Source: Rhodospirillales bacterium
GTDB lineage: Bacteria; Pseudomonadota; Alphaproteobacteria; CACIAM-22H2
Length of the DNA stretch: 28,733 nucleotides
Assembly (NCBI GenBank): GCA_016195145.1
Contig: JACQAF010000110.1
Location: 1 to 28,733 of the forward strand
Direction: 5' to 3'
The position numbers and the translations under genes are program-made. Every line of letters begins with the position of its first letter. Position 1 is the stretch's first letter. Shown here in pieces: positions 7,097 through 15,460 of the stretch. The notes beneath the pieces are model-generated. The model was not told the DNA's origin and searched no databases. It saw nothing but the letters and a program-made list of their open reading frames with translations.

Positions 7097-8167
7097 ATGG
7101 AGTTCGGCATCCAGTTCTTTCCCGATATCGGGCCAAAGATAAAACCCGCTGATCGCTATTTCGCCGAATGTCTCGCCCTGTGCGGGGTCGCGGACGAGCT
7201 CGGCTACACCCATATCCGGACGGTCGAGCATTATTTCGAGGATTACGGCGGCTACAGCCCCAATCCCATTGTTTTCCTTACCGCTGCGGCGATGCGGACG
7301 CGCCGGGCGCGGCTGGTCACTGGGGCGGTGCTGCCGGTGTTCAACAATCCGCTGAAGCTGGCCGGCGAGATTGGCATGCTCGACGCGATTTCGGGCGGGC
7401 GGCTCGAAGTCGGCTTCGCGCGCGCCTTCTTGCCGCACGAATTCAACCGCTTCCGGGTGAGCCCGGACGAAAGCCGCGCCCGTTTCGTCGAGGGCATGGA
7501 GCAGGTGCGCCTGCTTCTCGAGGACGAGCGAGCGAGCCATGCCGGGCAGTTCCACAGCTTTCGCGATATCACCTCGCTGCCGCGTCCGACGCAAAAGCCG
7601 CGCCCGCCGTTCTGGGTGGCAGCGCTCGGCACGCCGCAATCCTTCACCGAGGCCGGCAAGGCCGGGCATTCGGTGATGGCGATCCCGCTCGCCGGCGGCA
7701 AGATGAAGGAGCTGATCGGTCTCTATCGCGACGCCTGGAAATCGGCGGGCCGTCCGGGCCAAGGGCGGGTCATGCTGGCCTTCCACATGCATTGTGCGCC
7801 GACCCGCGCCGAGGCGGTGGCGACCGCCCGGGGGCCGCTCACCCGTTATCTCAAATCGCTGGTCGATGCCGCCTCGGCCTGGACGGAGGGGTTGAGTTCG
7901 AAGGACTATCCCGGTTATGACAAGATCATCGAGGGCCTGCGCGCCGAGACGTTCGAGAGCCAGGTGGAAAAAGGCGCGGCCTGGGTCGGTGCGCCGGAAG
8001 ACATCGCCGAGATGATCGCCGAATACGAGCGGCGCATCGGCGGGTTCGAGATCGCGTCGCTGCAGGTCAATTTCAACACGATTTCAGGCGAAGAGGCGGA
8101 GCGTTCGATGCGGCTGTTCTCGGAAAAGGTGATGCCGCGTTTCAGCGCTGCGGTGCACGCCGCCTGA
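7097..8167 (+). CDS. LLM-class flavin-dependent monooxygenase (bacterial luciferase family)
   Basis: 356 aa, with a clear GGAGG ribosome site at 7086-7090, six bases before the ATG. Typical luciferase-like TIM-barrel features: 'MEFGIQFFPDIG' first strand, 'GYTHIRTVEHYFEDYGGYSPNP', 'TGAVLPVFNNPLKLAGEIGMLD', 'SGGRLEVGFARAFLPHEF', and 'PRPPFWVAALGTPQSF'. Such enzymes use FMNH2 supplied by a separate reductase plus O2 to oxygenate an organic substrate. The flavin reductase gene 36 bases downstream fits as its partner. The next genes act on a 2-aminophenol-type ring, so a hydroxylation or ring-modifying step feeding that pathway is likely, though the substrate cannot be read from sequence. Probably under the divergent MarR regulator. 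Confidence 0.93.
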   Translation: MEFGIQFFPDIGPKIKPADRYFAECLALCGVADELGYTHIRTVEHYFEDYGGYSPNPIVFLTAAAMRTRRARLVTGAVLPVFNNPLKLAGEIGMLDAISGGRLEVGFARAFLPHEFNRFRVSPDESRARFVEGMEQVRLLLEDERASHAGQFHSFRDITSLPRPTQKPRPPFWVAALGTPQSFTEAGKAGHSVMAIPLAGGKMKELIGLYRDAWKSAGRPGQGRVMLAFHMHCAPTRAEAVATARGPLTRYLKSLVDAASAWTEGLSSKDYPGYDKIIEGLRAETFESQVEKGAAWVGAPEDIAEMIAEYERRIGGFEIASLQVNFNTISGEEAERSMRLFSEKVMPRFSAAVHAA

Positions 8168-8203
8168 GGGCAACGAACAACCGGCGCGGCCGGTCGGTGA
8201 AAT

Positions 8204-8836
8204 ATGGCGGCTGGGCAGAAACAAAAGCGGAAAAAGAACAAAAAGAAGACAACGCGCACGAAGTCAACCGCCCCGATCCCGGCGCTGGTCCCGGCCGAGG
8301 CTTTCAAGGACGGCATGCGCCGGCTGGCGGCAGGGGTGACGATCATCACCACGCAGCACGACGGCGAACTGGGCGGGCTGACCGCCACGGCGGTCTGTTC
8401 GCTGTCGGCCGAGCCGCCGCAGCTTCTCGTCTGCGTCAATCGCACCGCCGCCGCCCATAACATAATCGACCGCGGCGAACGGCTCTGCGTCAACGTTCTC
8501 GCCCGCGGCCATCGCAAGCTGGCCGCGCGCTTTGCCGGGCAGAACGGGATTTTCGGACCGGAACGCTTCCGCGCCGGGCGGTGGACGAGCCTGACCACCG
8601 GCGCGCCGGCGCTGACGGATGCGCTGGTCAGCTTCGATTGCACGGTCAGCGAAAAGCTGCACGCCTCCACCCATACCATTTTCATCGGCCGCGTCGTCGA
8701 CGTGCGCATGCAGGGCAACGGCAAGCCGCTGCTTTATGCGAGCGGCGAGTATGCGAGCATTCAGGCGCTGGTCGCGGCAATGCGGCGCAAGCGCAACGCC
8801 GCCCGCAAGACCGGCGGCAAGATCAAGCCGGTTTGA
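8204..8836 (+). CDS. Flavin reductase (HpaC/DIM6-NTAB family)
   Basis: 210 aa. From about residue 30 the protein has the split-barrel flavin reductase core: 'FKDGMRRLAAGVTIITT', 'GLTATAVCSLSAEPPQLLVCVNR', 'LCVNVLARGH' and the C-terminal 'GKPLLYASGEYASI'. It would reduce FMN/FAD with NAD(P)H for the adjacent luciferase-like monooxygenase. The first 30 residues are an unusual Lys/Arg/Thr-rich tail (KQKRKKNKKK) not needed for the fold; an internal ATG at residue 38 (GMRRLAAGV) is too far in to be a better start. The last 14 bases overlap the antiparallel end of the RidA gene. Confidence 0.92.
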   Translation: MAAGQKQKRKKNKKKTTRTKSTAPIPALVPAEAFKDGMRRLAAGVTIITTQHDGELGGLTATAVCSLSAEPPQLLVCVNRTAAAHNIIDRGERLCVNVLARGHRKLAARFAGQNGIFGPERFRAGRWTSLTTGAPALTDALVSFDCTVSEKLHASTHTIFIGRVVDVRMQGNGKPLLYASGEYASIQALVAAMRRKRNAARKTGGKIKPV

Positions 8837-9260
8837 AGGCGACGGCCCTGATCTCGACCGCCAGGTCGGGGTGGGGCAGTGACTTGACCGCGACCGTGGT
8901 TCGCGCCGGGCCGGCCGGGGCCGCGGTGCCGGGGCCGAAATAGCGGTTCCAGGTTTCGTTGAAGCCGGCGTAATCGGCCATGTCGACAAGAAAACACTGC
9001 GCCTCGACCAGATCGCCGAGGCCGGCCCCGAACGAGCCGAGAATATCGCGAATGTTCTCGATCACGGCGGCGGTCTGGGCGCGGATATCGAGAACCCGCC
9101 GGCCGTCGCGCGTTTCCGCCCCGGCCACCGAATCGTCGGCCCGGCGGGCCGAAATGCCCGAGACGAAGACGAAATCGCCCGCCCGCCGGGCGTGCGGATA
9201 ATGGGCCCGCGGCCTCGCCTTGTCGGCGAGCGTCGCCGCATCGTCGCTTTTTCCGCCCAT
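8823..9260 (-). CDS. RidA-family protein, possible 2-aminomuconate deaminase
   Basis: 145 aa from ATG 9260, chosen because a GGAGGAA ribosome site lies just upstream and the family N-terminus starts here. RidA/YjgF/YER057c fold: 'RAGDFVFVSGISAR', 'QTAAVIENIRDILGSFGAGLGDLVEAQCFLVDM', and the C-terminal 'GPARTTVAVKSLPHPDLAVEIRAVAF' with the conserved Arg. General RidA proteins hydrolyse reactive enamines/imines. In 3-hydroxyanthranilate and 2-aminophenol degradation, the 2-aminomuconate deaminase (AmnD/NbaF) belongs to this superfamily, and this gene sits beside the dioxygenase and decarboxylase that produce the precursor. That role is inferred from context; a general housekeeping deaminase is the alternative. 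Confidence 0.88.
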   Translation of the reverse strand: MGGKSDDAATLADKARPRAHYPHARRAGDFVFVSGISARRADDSVAGAETRDGRRVLDIRAQTAAVIENIRDILGSFGAGLGDLVEAQCFLVDMADYAGFNETWNRYFGPGTAAPAGPARTTVAVKSLPHPDLAVEIRAVAFKPA

Positions 9261-9283
9261 CGTCTTCCTCCCGGTTGCGCCGG

Positions 9284-9306
9284 CTTGCCGTGCGTGGCGC
9301 GGCAAG
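9284..9306. promoter_or_regulatory. Inverted repeat in the RidA / dioxygenase divergent gap
   Basis: CTTGCCG (9284-9290) and CGGCAAG (9300-9306) form a perfect 7-bp inverted repeat with a 9-base spacer. A second pair, GCTAG (9307-9311) and CTAGC (9322-9326), follows directly. Both lie in the 97-base gap between divergent genes and could be operator sites or simple hairpins. Confidence 0.3.
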
Positions 9307-9357
9307 GCTAGCATGGCGATCCTAGCAGCCGAAGCCGGATAGGAAAGCCCCAGGCCG

Positions 9358-9882
9358 ATGCTTGCCGCCTTCAATCTGCGCCGATGGATCGACGAGCACC
9401 GCGACTTGCTCAAGCCGCCGGTCGGCAACGCCCAGATCTGGCAGGACGGCGAATTCATCGTCACCGTCGTCGGCGGCCCCAACCGGCGCACCGACTATCA
9501 CGACGATCCCGGCGAGGAATTCTTCTATCAGCTCGACGGCGACATGATCCTGCGCGTGATCGAAAACGGCCGGCCGCGCGACGTGCCGATCCGCGCCGGC
9601 GAGGTGCTGCTGCTGCCGCCGCATGTCCGCCATTCGCCGCAGCGCCCGGTTCCGGGCAGCGTCGGCTTGGTCATCGAGCGCGCCCGCCGCGCTGACGAGA
9701 TCGACGGCTTCGAATGGTACTGCGAGGTGTGCCACGCGCTCGTCTATCGCGGCGAGGTACAGCTCAAAAGCATCGTCGACGATCTGCCGCCGGTATTCGC
9801 GCGCTATTACGACGATCCGGCCTTGCGGACCTGCAAGGCGTGCGGGCACGCGAATCCCGGGCGACCGGCGAAGGCAAAATGA
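9358..9882 (+). CDS. nbaC: 3-hydroxyanthranilate 3,4-dioxygenase
   Basis: 174 aa, the usual length for the bacterial enzyme. It opens 3-hydroxyanthranilate with O2 to 2-amino-3-carboxymuconate semialdehyde. The cupin iron ligands are visible at H48 and E54 ('DYHDDPGEEFFYQ') and H92 ('PPHVRHSP'). The C-terminal rubredoxin-like iron site typical of bacterial HAAO is complete, with two CxxC pairs at C122/C125 and C159/C162. Substrate-binding arginines are plausible in 'NRRTDYH'. The stop overlaps the start of the decarboxylase gene (ATGA), which catalyses the next step. A related 2-aminophenol-type substrate is possible but the complete set of HAAO features makes this call strong. Confidence 0.95.
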   Translation: MLAAFNLRRWIDEHRDLLKPPVGNAQIWQDGEFIVTVVGGPNRRTDYHDDPGEEFFYQLDGDMILRVIENGRPRDVPIRAGEVLLLPPHVRHSPQRPVPGSVGLVIERARRADEIDGFEWYCEVCHALVYRGEVQLKSIVDDLPPVFARYYDDPALRTCKACGHANPGRPAKAK

Positions 9883-10886
9883 CCGTCATCGACATCCACA
9901 ATCATTTCTTTCCCGAAACCTGGCCCGATGCCGATGCGCGCTATGGCGACACCGGCTGGCCGCGCCTCCGGCGGACCGGGCCCGAAACGGCGACGGTGAT
10001 GCTCGGCGACCGGCCGTTTCGCGACATTACCGCGGCGTGCTGGAGCGCCGAACGGCGGCTCGCCGACATGGACCGCGACGGCGTCGGCATCCAGGTGATT
10101 TCGGCGACGCCCATTCTCTTCGCCTATCAGCGCCGGCCCGAACATGCGCTCGATTTCGCGCGGCTGATGAACGACGCGGCGCTCGAAATCTGCGCGCAGG
10201 GCGGCGGGCGGCTGCGAGCCTTCGCCCAGGTTCCGCTCCAGGATATCGACGCCGCGTGCCGCGAGGCTGAGCGTACGATGAAGGCCGGCCATCTCGGCGT
10301 TCATATCGGAAACCATGTCGGACCGAAAAATCTCGACGACGAGGGCATCGTCGCCTTTCTCCATCATTGCGCCGATATCGGGGCGGCCGTTCTGATCCAT
10401 CCGTGGGACATGATGGGCGGCGCGCGCACCGGAAATTACATGATGGGCTGGACGGTCGGCATGCCGGCGGAAACCCAGCTTTCGATCGTCGCCATGATTC
10501 TCGGCGGGGCCTTCGATCGCCTGCCGCGGAGCCTGCGCATCTGCTTCGCCCATGGCGGCGGCAGCTTTGCCTTCCTTCTCGGGCGGCTGGAGAATGCGTG
10601 GCTGAACAAGGATACGGCGCGCGGGCAAAGCCTGTATCCGCCGTCGCATTATCTCGATCGGTTCTATGTCGATTCGGCGGTGTTCGACGACCGCGCTCTC
10701 GACCTTCTCGTGCAGGTGATGGGCGAGGACCGGGTCGTGCTCGGCTCCGACTATCCCTTTCCGCTCGGCGAGAAGCGGGTCGGCGCGCTGGTGCGCGGCG
10801 CCCCGCGCCTGTCGGCGGACGCCAAGGCGAAAATCCTCGGCCTCAATGCGGCGCGGTTTCTCGGCGAGGTTCCGGCGCTCGCCTAG
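9879..10886 (+). CDS. nbaD: 2-amino-3-carboxymuconate-6-semialdehyde decarboxylase (ACMSD)
   Basis: 335 aa from ATG 9879, overlapping the dioxygenase stop by four bases. Amidohydrolase-superfamily decarboxylase with all metal ligands in place: H7 and H9 ('DIHNHFFP'), H174 ('VLIHPWDMMGG'), H225 ('ICFAHGGGSFAF') and D291 ('VLGSDYPFPLGE'), in the spacing of characterised bacterial ACMSD. It converts the HAAO product to 2-aminomuconate semialdehyde, diverting it from spontaneous quinolinate formation. The following dehydrogenase (2-aminomuconate semialdehyde dehydrogenase) is not in the window. The 3' end overlaps the antiparallel livF stop by four bases. Confidence 0.94.
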   Translation: MTVIDIHNHFFPETWPDADARYGDTGWPRLRRTGPETATVMLGDRPFRDITAACWSAERRLADMDRDGVGIQVISATPILFAYQRRPEHALDFARLMNDAALEICAQGGGRLRAFAQVPLQDIDAACREAERTMKAGHLGVHIGNHVGPKNLDDEGIVAFLHHCADIGAAVLIHPWDMMGGARTGNYMMGWTVGMPAETQLSIVAMILGGAFDRLPRSLRICFAHGGGSFAFLLGRLENAWLNKDTARGQSLYPPSHYLDRFYVDSAVFDDRALDLLVQVMGEDRVVLGSDYPFPLGEKRVGALVRGAPRLSADAKAKILGLNAARFLGEVPALA

Positions 10887-11602
10887 CCGGCGACGCCGAT
10901 CAGGCCGGCGAGCTTTTGCGGATCGTCGAGCAGCGCCCGGCTGTCGCCGGCCCACACCGCCTTGCCGCGATCGAGGATCAAGACGCGCGGCGCGAATTCG
11001 AGCGCCAGGCGCGCATGCTGTTCGACCAGCATGATGGCGAGCCGGTCTTCCTGCCGCAGCCGGTGGAGGGCGGCGATCAGCGCATCGATGATCACCGGCG
11101 CGAGGCCTTCGAGCGGCTCGTCGAGAAGCAGAAGCGACGGGTTGCCCATCAGCGCCCGGCCGATCGACAGCATCTGCTGCTCGCCGCCCGATAGCTGGTT
11201 ACCCATGTTGCGCCGCCGCGCGGCCAGCGACGGGAACAGGTCGAATACGCGCGCCATGGTCCAGGCGTTCGCCCGCCCGGGGCGGCGCTGGGCGGCGACG
11301 GTCAGGTTTTCTTCGACCGAAAGCGAGGGGAATATCTCGCGTTCCTGCGGCACGTAACCGATGCCGGCCAGCGCCCGCTTGTAGATCGCCGAGCGGGCGA
11401 TATCGCGCCCGGCGAAAACGACCGACCCGGCGTGAAGCGTCGTGTGCCCCATCACGGTGGCGAGCAACGTCGTCTTGCCGACGCCGTTGCGGCCGAGAAC
11501 GGCGAGATTGTCGCCATCGCCGAGCGTCAGCGATATGCCGTCGAGCACCACCGTTTCACCGTAACCGGCGCAAATGTCGGATAGCGACAGCATGTCAGTC
11601 AT
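10883..11602 (-). CDS. livF: Branched-chain amino acid-type ABC transporter ATPase LivF
   Basis: 239 aa from ATG 11602, overlapping the livG stop by eight bases; a second ATG three codons in (11593) is possible. Short LivF-type ATPase with Walker A GRNGVGKTT, the LivF-typical 'IGYVPQEREIFPSLSVEENL', signature 'LSGGEQQML' and Walker B 'LLLLDEPLEGLAP'. It energises the importer together with LivG on the cytoplasmic face. Liv-type (HAAT) importers transport branched-chain amino acids but also aromatic acids and amides. Placement inside an aromatic degradation locus, ending directly against the ACMSD gene, suggests an aromatic substrate; that is inference. Confidence 0.93.
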   Translation of the reverse strand: MTDMLSLSDICAGYGETVVLDGISLTLGDGDNLAVLGRNGVGKTTLLATVMGHTTLHAGSVVFAGRDIARSAIYKRALAGIGYVPQEREIFPSLSVEENLTVAAQRRPGRANAWTMARVFDLFPSLAARRRNMGNQLSGGEQQMLSIGRALMGNPSLLLLDEPLEGLAPVIIDALIAALHRLRQEDRLAIMLVEQHARLALEFAPRVLILDRGKAVWAGDSRALLDDPQKLAGLIGVAG

Positions 11603-12350
11603 GCCGCCGCTCGCCGAGATAGACTTCGCGCACCCGCGCATCGGCGGCGATTTCGGCCGGCGTGCCCTCGACCAAGACCCCGCCCTGGACCAGCACGGTG
11701 ATGCGCTGCGCCAGGCGGAAGACCAGATCCATGTCATGCTCGATGATCAGCACCGCGATCTCGGCCGGCAACCGCTCGACCAGGTCGAGGATGATGGCGC
11801 TCTCGGGCGTCGGCACGCCGGCGGCCGGCTCATCGAGCAGCAGGACCTTGGGCTTGAGGCCGAGCGCGATGGCGATTTCGACCAGGCGCTGGCGGCCATA
11901 GGGCAGCTCGCGCACCGGCTTCAGCGCGTCTTCGGCGATGCGCAGGCGTTCGAGCAGCGCATAGGCCTCCTCGGCGACGCGGCGATAGGCGCCGGCGACG
12001 CGGAATATGCCGCCGGCGACGCCCTGGCGCTCGGCGATCGCCAGCGTGACGTTTTCAAGCACCGACAGGCCGCGGAACAGCGTGTTGATCTGGAAGGTGC
12101 GGCCGAGGCCGCGCTTGACGCGCGCTTCTTGCGACAGGCCGGCGATATCCTCGCCGGCGAGCAGGATGCGGCCCGACGATGGCTGCAGCCGGCCGGTGAT
12201 CAGGTTGATGAAGGTCGTCTTGCCGGCGCCGTTGGGGCCGATCAGGGCGTGCCGGGCCCCGACCTCGAGCCGGAAATCGATGTTGTTGGCGACGGCGAGC
12301 GCGCCGAAGCTCTTGTTAAGCTCGCGGGTTTCGAGGGCCGGCCGGCTCAT
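11595..12350 (-). CDS. livG: Branched-chain amino acid-type ABC transporter ATPase LivG
   Basis: 251 aa. LivG-type ATPase: Walker A GPNGAGKTT, 'FINLITGRLQPSSGRILLAGEDIAG', 'GLGRTFQINTLFRGLSVLENV', the LivG variant signature 'LPYGRQRLVEIA', Walker B 'VLLLDEPAAGVPTPE' and the switch histidine in 'LIIEHDMDLVF'. All nucleotide-binding motifs are intact. The start overlaps the livM stop (ATGA at 12347-12350) and its stop overlaps the livF start, giving a tightly coupled order livK-livH-livM-livG-livF. Confidence 0.94.
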   Translation of the reverse strand: MSRPALETRELNKSFGALAVANNIDFRLEVGARHALIGPNGAGKTTFINLITGRLQPSSGRILLAGEDIAGLSQEARVKRGLGRTFQINTLFRGLSVLENVTLAIAERQGVAGGIFRVAGAYRRVAEEAYALLERLRIAEDALKPVRELPYGRQRLVEIAIALGLKPKVLLLDEPAAGVPTPESAIILDLVERLPAEIAVLIIEHDMDLVFRLAQRITVLVQGGVLVEGTPAEIAADARVREVYLGERRHD

Positions 12351-13345
12351 CGCCGCAGCCTCCGTGCGAGATGCAACGCCGCGTCGACCAGGCCGAGAAT
12401 GCCGCCGCGCGCGAACATGACGACCAGAACCAGCATCAGCCCGATCCAGAACAGCCAGTAGACCGGGTCGGACTTGGCGAGCGTGTCTTGGGCGAGCATG
12501 AACGCCGGCGCGCCGACGAAGGCGCCGTAGAGCCGCCCGGCGCCGCCGAGAATCAGCATGACGAGAATGCCGCCCGAGCGTTCGAAGGTGACGACGGTCA
12601 GGGCCACCGCCTGGGTGGTCTGGGCGAGCAGGCCGCCGGCGATACCGGCAAGGACGGCCGAAATGGCGTAGATGGCGACGAGGCGGCGATGGACCGGCGA
12701 GCCGATGGCGTGCATGCGCGTCACGTTCTCGCGGATGCCGGTCAGCGAGCGGCCGAACGGCGAATGGACAAGAAGCCGCGCGAACAACCAGGCGAGAAAC
12801 AGAACGGCGAGCGCGTAGAGATAGGCGGTACGCCCGAACATGTCGAAGCGGAACGCGCCGAACAGCGGATCGACCACCATGCCCTGCAGACCGTCGGCCC
12901 CTCCGGTGATGAAACCGGCCTTGTTCGCCGCTTCGTGCAGCATGAACACCACGGCGAGGGTAAGCATAAGCAGGGTGACGCCGTGGGTGCGCAGGATGAT
13001 GAAGCCCGAAACGACGCCGACGATGCCGGCCATCAGCCCGGCCGCGACGAGCCCGCTAGTCGGCTCGCTCCAGCCATTGGCGGCGAGAATGCCGGCGGTA
13101 TAGGCGCCGACGCCGAAAAACGCCGCATGACCCAGGGTCACGATGCCGGCATAGCCGAGGATGAGGTCGAGCGACAGCGCGAACAACACCATGATCAGAA
13201 TCTCGGTGCCGAGCGGCAGATAGGTCGGGAAGGCGAAATAGACGGCGACGGCAATCGCCCAGGGCAGCGTTTCGATCGGGCGCAAGCGGCGGCGACGGAG
13301 CAAGATGTCGACGGGCGACGGGACTTTCGGTGGCGATGTGGCCAT
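12347..13345 (-). CDS. livM: Branched-chain amino acid-type ABC transporter permease LivM
   Basis: 332 aa from ATG 13345, five bases after the livH stop and with GGAG just upstream; an ATG at 13384 would add 13 residues and overlap livH. Multi-spanning membrane protein with the LivM landmarks 'VLFALSLDLILGYAGIVTLGHAAFFGVGAYTAG', 'SPFGRSLTGIRENVTRMHAIG' and 'RSGGILVMLILGGAGRLYGAFVGA', the EAA-like loop that contacts the ATPases. It forms the inner-membrane channel with LivH. Confidence 0.93.
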   Translation of the reverse strand: MATSPPKVPSPVDILLRRRRLRPIETLPWAIAVAVYFAFPTYLPLGTEILIMVLFALSLDLILGYAGIVTLGHAAFFGVGAYTAGILAANGWSEPTSGLVAAGLMAGIVGVVSGFIILRTHGVTLLMLTLAVVFMLHEAANKAGFITGGADGLQGMVVDPLFGAFRFDMFGRTAYLYALAVLFLAWLFARLLVHSPFGRSLTGIRENVTRMHAIGSPVHRRLVAIYAISAVLAGIAGGLLAQTTQAVALTVVTFERSGGILVMLILGGAGRLYGAFVGAPAFMLAQDTLAKSDPVYWLFWIGLMLVLVVMFARGGILGLVDAALHLARRLRR

Positions 13346-13350
13346 CGGGC

Positions 13351-14163
13351 CTAGCTCCGCCCGAACAGGCCGGCCGGCCGCCACATCAGCAGGCCGAACA
13401 TGGCGACGAAAATGAAGAACGCGCCCAGTTCGGGCACCAGATACTTGAATGCCGTATCGGTGACGCCAAGGAGAAGGGCGGCGACGAACGGGCCGCGCAG
13501 CGAGCCGAGGCCGCCAACCGCAACGACAATCAGGAAGTAAACGAGATGCTCGATAGCATAGGACGGGTTGATCGCCAGGATTTCGGCCCCCAGCCCGCCG
13601 CCGAGCGCGGCAAGGCCGCTGCCCAGCGCAAAGGTGAGAGTGAACAGCCGGCGGGTATGGATGCCGAGCGATTGGGCCATCTGTCGGTTATCGACCGCGG
13701 CGCGCACCTGGGCGCCGAACTTGGTTCGCTCGATTCCCAGCCATAGGCCGAGAACGATTACCAGGCTGACGGCGATGAGAAAGGCGCGGTAGACCGGGAA
13801 GCTGCGCGAGCCGATATCGAGCCGGCCCTGCAGATAGTCGGGAATGTCGATGCCCTGCGGCAGCGGGCCCCAGATGAATTTGGCCGATGCAATCGCCATG
13901 AAGATAAGGCCGATGGTGAACAGGACCTGTTCAAGCTCGCCGGCGCTGTAGAGCCGGGAATAGAGCGCGCGTTCGAGCACGACGCTGCACAGCCCGACGA
14001 CGGCGAAGGCGGCCAGGAGCGCCAGCGGGAAGGGCATTCCCGCCGTTTTCATCAGCGTGACCGTGACATAACCGCCGGCCATGGCGAAAACGCCGTGGGC
14101 GAGATTGGCGAATCCCATCAGGCCCATGGTCACGGACAGCCCGACCGAGATGATGTAAAGCAC
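13351..14163 (-). CDS. livH: Branched-chain amino acid-type ABC transporter permease LivH
   Basis: 270 aa from a GTG at 14163. Landmarks: 'GLSVTMGLMGFANLAHGVFAMAGGYV', 'TKFGAQVRAAVDNRQMAQSLGI' and 'VAVGGLGSLRGPFVAALLLG'. LivH proteins normally carry about 10-15 more residues before 'VLYIISVGLSVT'. The frame is open upstream and reads a plausible continuation ('AAGIGGSAC'), but holds no ATG, GTG or TTG before a stop located inside the livK coding end. Either the GTG is used and helix 1 is short, or an unusual start (ATC/ATA) is used, or a base is wrong near 14170-14200. No ribosome site is evident before the GTG. Confidence 0.88.
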   Translation of the reverse strand: MLYIISVGLSVTMGLMGFANLAHGVFAMAGGYVTVTLMKTAGMPFPLALLAAFAVVGLCSVVLERALYSRLYSAGELEQVLFTIGLIFMAIASAKFIWGPLPQGIDIPDYLQGRLDIGSRSFPVYRAFLIAVSLVIVLGLWLGIERTKFGAQVRAAVDNRQMAQSLGIHTRRLFTLTFALGSGLAALGGGLGAEILAINPSYAIEHLVYFLIVVAVGGLGSLRGPFVAALLLGVTDTAFKYLVPELGAFFIFVAMFGLLMWRPAGLFGRS

Positions 14164-14189
14164 GCATGCCGAACCGCCGATGCCGGCTG

Positions 14190-15383
14190 CTATTGCGGCG
14201 GGTTAAACTGCACCCACGGGTCCTTGACCTGCGGAATGGTCTCGAACTCGACATTGGTGAGCTTACCGTTCACCCGCTCAAGCCGGCGGATATATTCGTT
14301 CTGGATGATGTCGCGGGTATCCTTGTCGATCGTGATCGGGCCGCGCGGGCTGTCGGGATTCTGCCAACCCTTGAGAAGGGCCATCGTCTTGTCGGCGTCG
14401 AGCTTGCCGTTTTGCGCCTTGATCGTATGGAAGATCGCAGCCATCCCGTCCCAGGACGCGACGGAATAGAAGCTCGGCGTCGAATCGGCGCCGTATTCCT
14501 TTTTCCACGCGGCGACGAAAGCCTTGTTCTGCGGCCGGTCGGCCGAGGCCGAGTAGTGGTGAACGGTGACGATGCCGGTCGGCGCGTCGCCCATATTGGG
14601 CAGCTCCTCGTCGGGCACGATGTCGCCCTGGCCGATCAGCTTGATCCCCGCCTGGGCTAGGCCGAGATCGTTATAGGCCTTCATCAGCGCCGTGGCGACC
14701 TTGCCGGCCGGCACGAAGACGAACAGTACATCGGGCTTCTCGTCCTTGACCCGCTGCAGGAAGGGGATGAAGTCGGGATTCTGCAGCGGCATGCGGACCG
14801 AGCCGACCATCTGGCCGCCGGACTCGGTGAAGGCCTTGGTGAACGCCGCTTCGGAATCGTGGCCGGGGCCGTAATCGGTCACCGCGGTATAGGCGCGTTT
14901 GACGCCCGATTGCTGCGCCGCCCATTTGCCGAGCGGATAGGCCGACTGCCACATGGTGAACGACACGCGCGCGATATAGGGCGAGCGGCGGACGATCACC
15001 GACGTGCCCGCGTTCATGACGATGGTCGGCACTTTCGCCTCGGTGGCGAGCGAGGCGACCGCCATGGCGTTGGGCGTGTAGATCAGGCCGGCGAGGAAAT
15101 CGACCTTTTCGCGCGTGATCAGCTCTTGCGCCAGCCGGCGCGCGACCTCGGGGTTGGGGCCTGTGTCGTCGCGGCGGATGATCTCAAGCTTGACGCCGGC
15201 CGGCAGGTCTTTTTCATGCTGCTTGATGTAAAGCTTGACCGCCTTGTCCATCAGGTCGCCGATCGATGCGCCCTGACCGGAATAGGACAGAATCAGGCCG
15301 ACCTTGACCGTCTGGGCGCTTGCGGCGAACGGCGTCGCGACAAGCAGAAGCAACGCGGCTAGACACGACTTCCAGTACTTCAT
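14190..15383 (-). CDS. ABC transporter substrate-binding protein (LivK-like, periplasmic)
   Basis: 397 aa with a strong AGGAGG ribosome site seven bases before the ATG. Signal peptide about 1-23 ('CLAALLLLVATPFAASAQ'). Peripla_BP_6 type-I binding fold: 'VKVGLILSYSGQGASIGDLM', 'IIRRDDTGPNPEVARRLAQELI', 'VDFLAGLIYTPNAMAVASL', 'VPTIVMNAGTS', 'YGPGHDSEAAFTKAF' and 'DVLFVFVPAGKVATALM'. It delivers the ligand to LivHM. Homologues of this subgroup next to catabolic genes often bind aromatic acids rather than leucine, but the ligand is not readable here. Likely transcribed from a promoter at 15461-15490 next to the 21-bp palindrome. Confidence 0.93.
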   Translation of the reverse strand: MKYWKSCLAALLLLVATPFAASAQTVKVGLILSYSGQGASIGDLMDKAVKLYIKQHEKDLPAGVKLEIIRRDDTGPNPEVARRLAQELITREKVDFLAGLIYTPNAMAVASLATEAKVPTIVMNAGTSVIVRRSPYIARVSFTMWQSAYPLGKWAAQQSGVKRAYTAVTDYGPGHDSEAAFTKAFTESGGQMVGSVRMPLQNPDFIPFLQRVKDEKPDVLFVFVPAGKVATALMKAYNDLGLAQAGIKLIGQGDIVPDEELPNMGDAPTGIVTVHHYSASADRPQNKAFVAAWKKEYGADSTPSFYSVASWDGMAAIFHTIKAQNGKLDADKTMALLKGWQNPDSPRGPITIDKDTRDIIQNEYIRRLERVNGKLTNVEFETIPQVKDPWVQFNPPQ

Positions 15384-15460
15384 CGGGACGCCTCCTCTGG
15401 CGATGCACGGATTCTCTTTTATTTCGGGCTAGTTGCCCACCCCATGCGGGTTTCGCGTTG

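Noticed and set aside
12371..13354. 327-codon plus-strand frame opposite livM
   Set aside because: Charged repetitive composition with no hydrophobic or domain pattern, while livM on the other strand is a clear permease.
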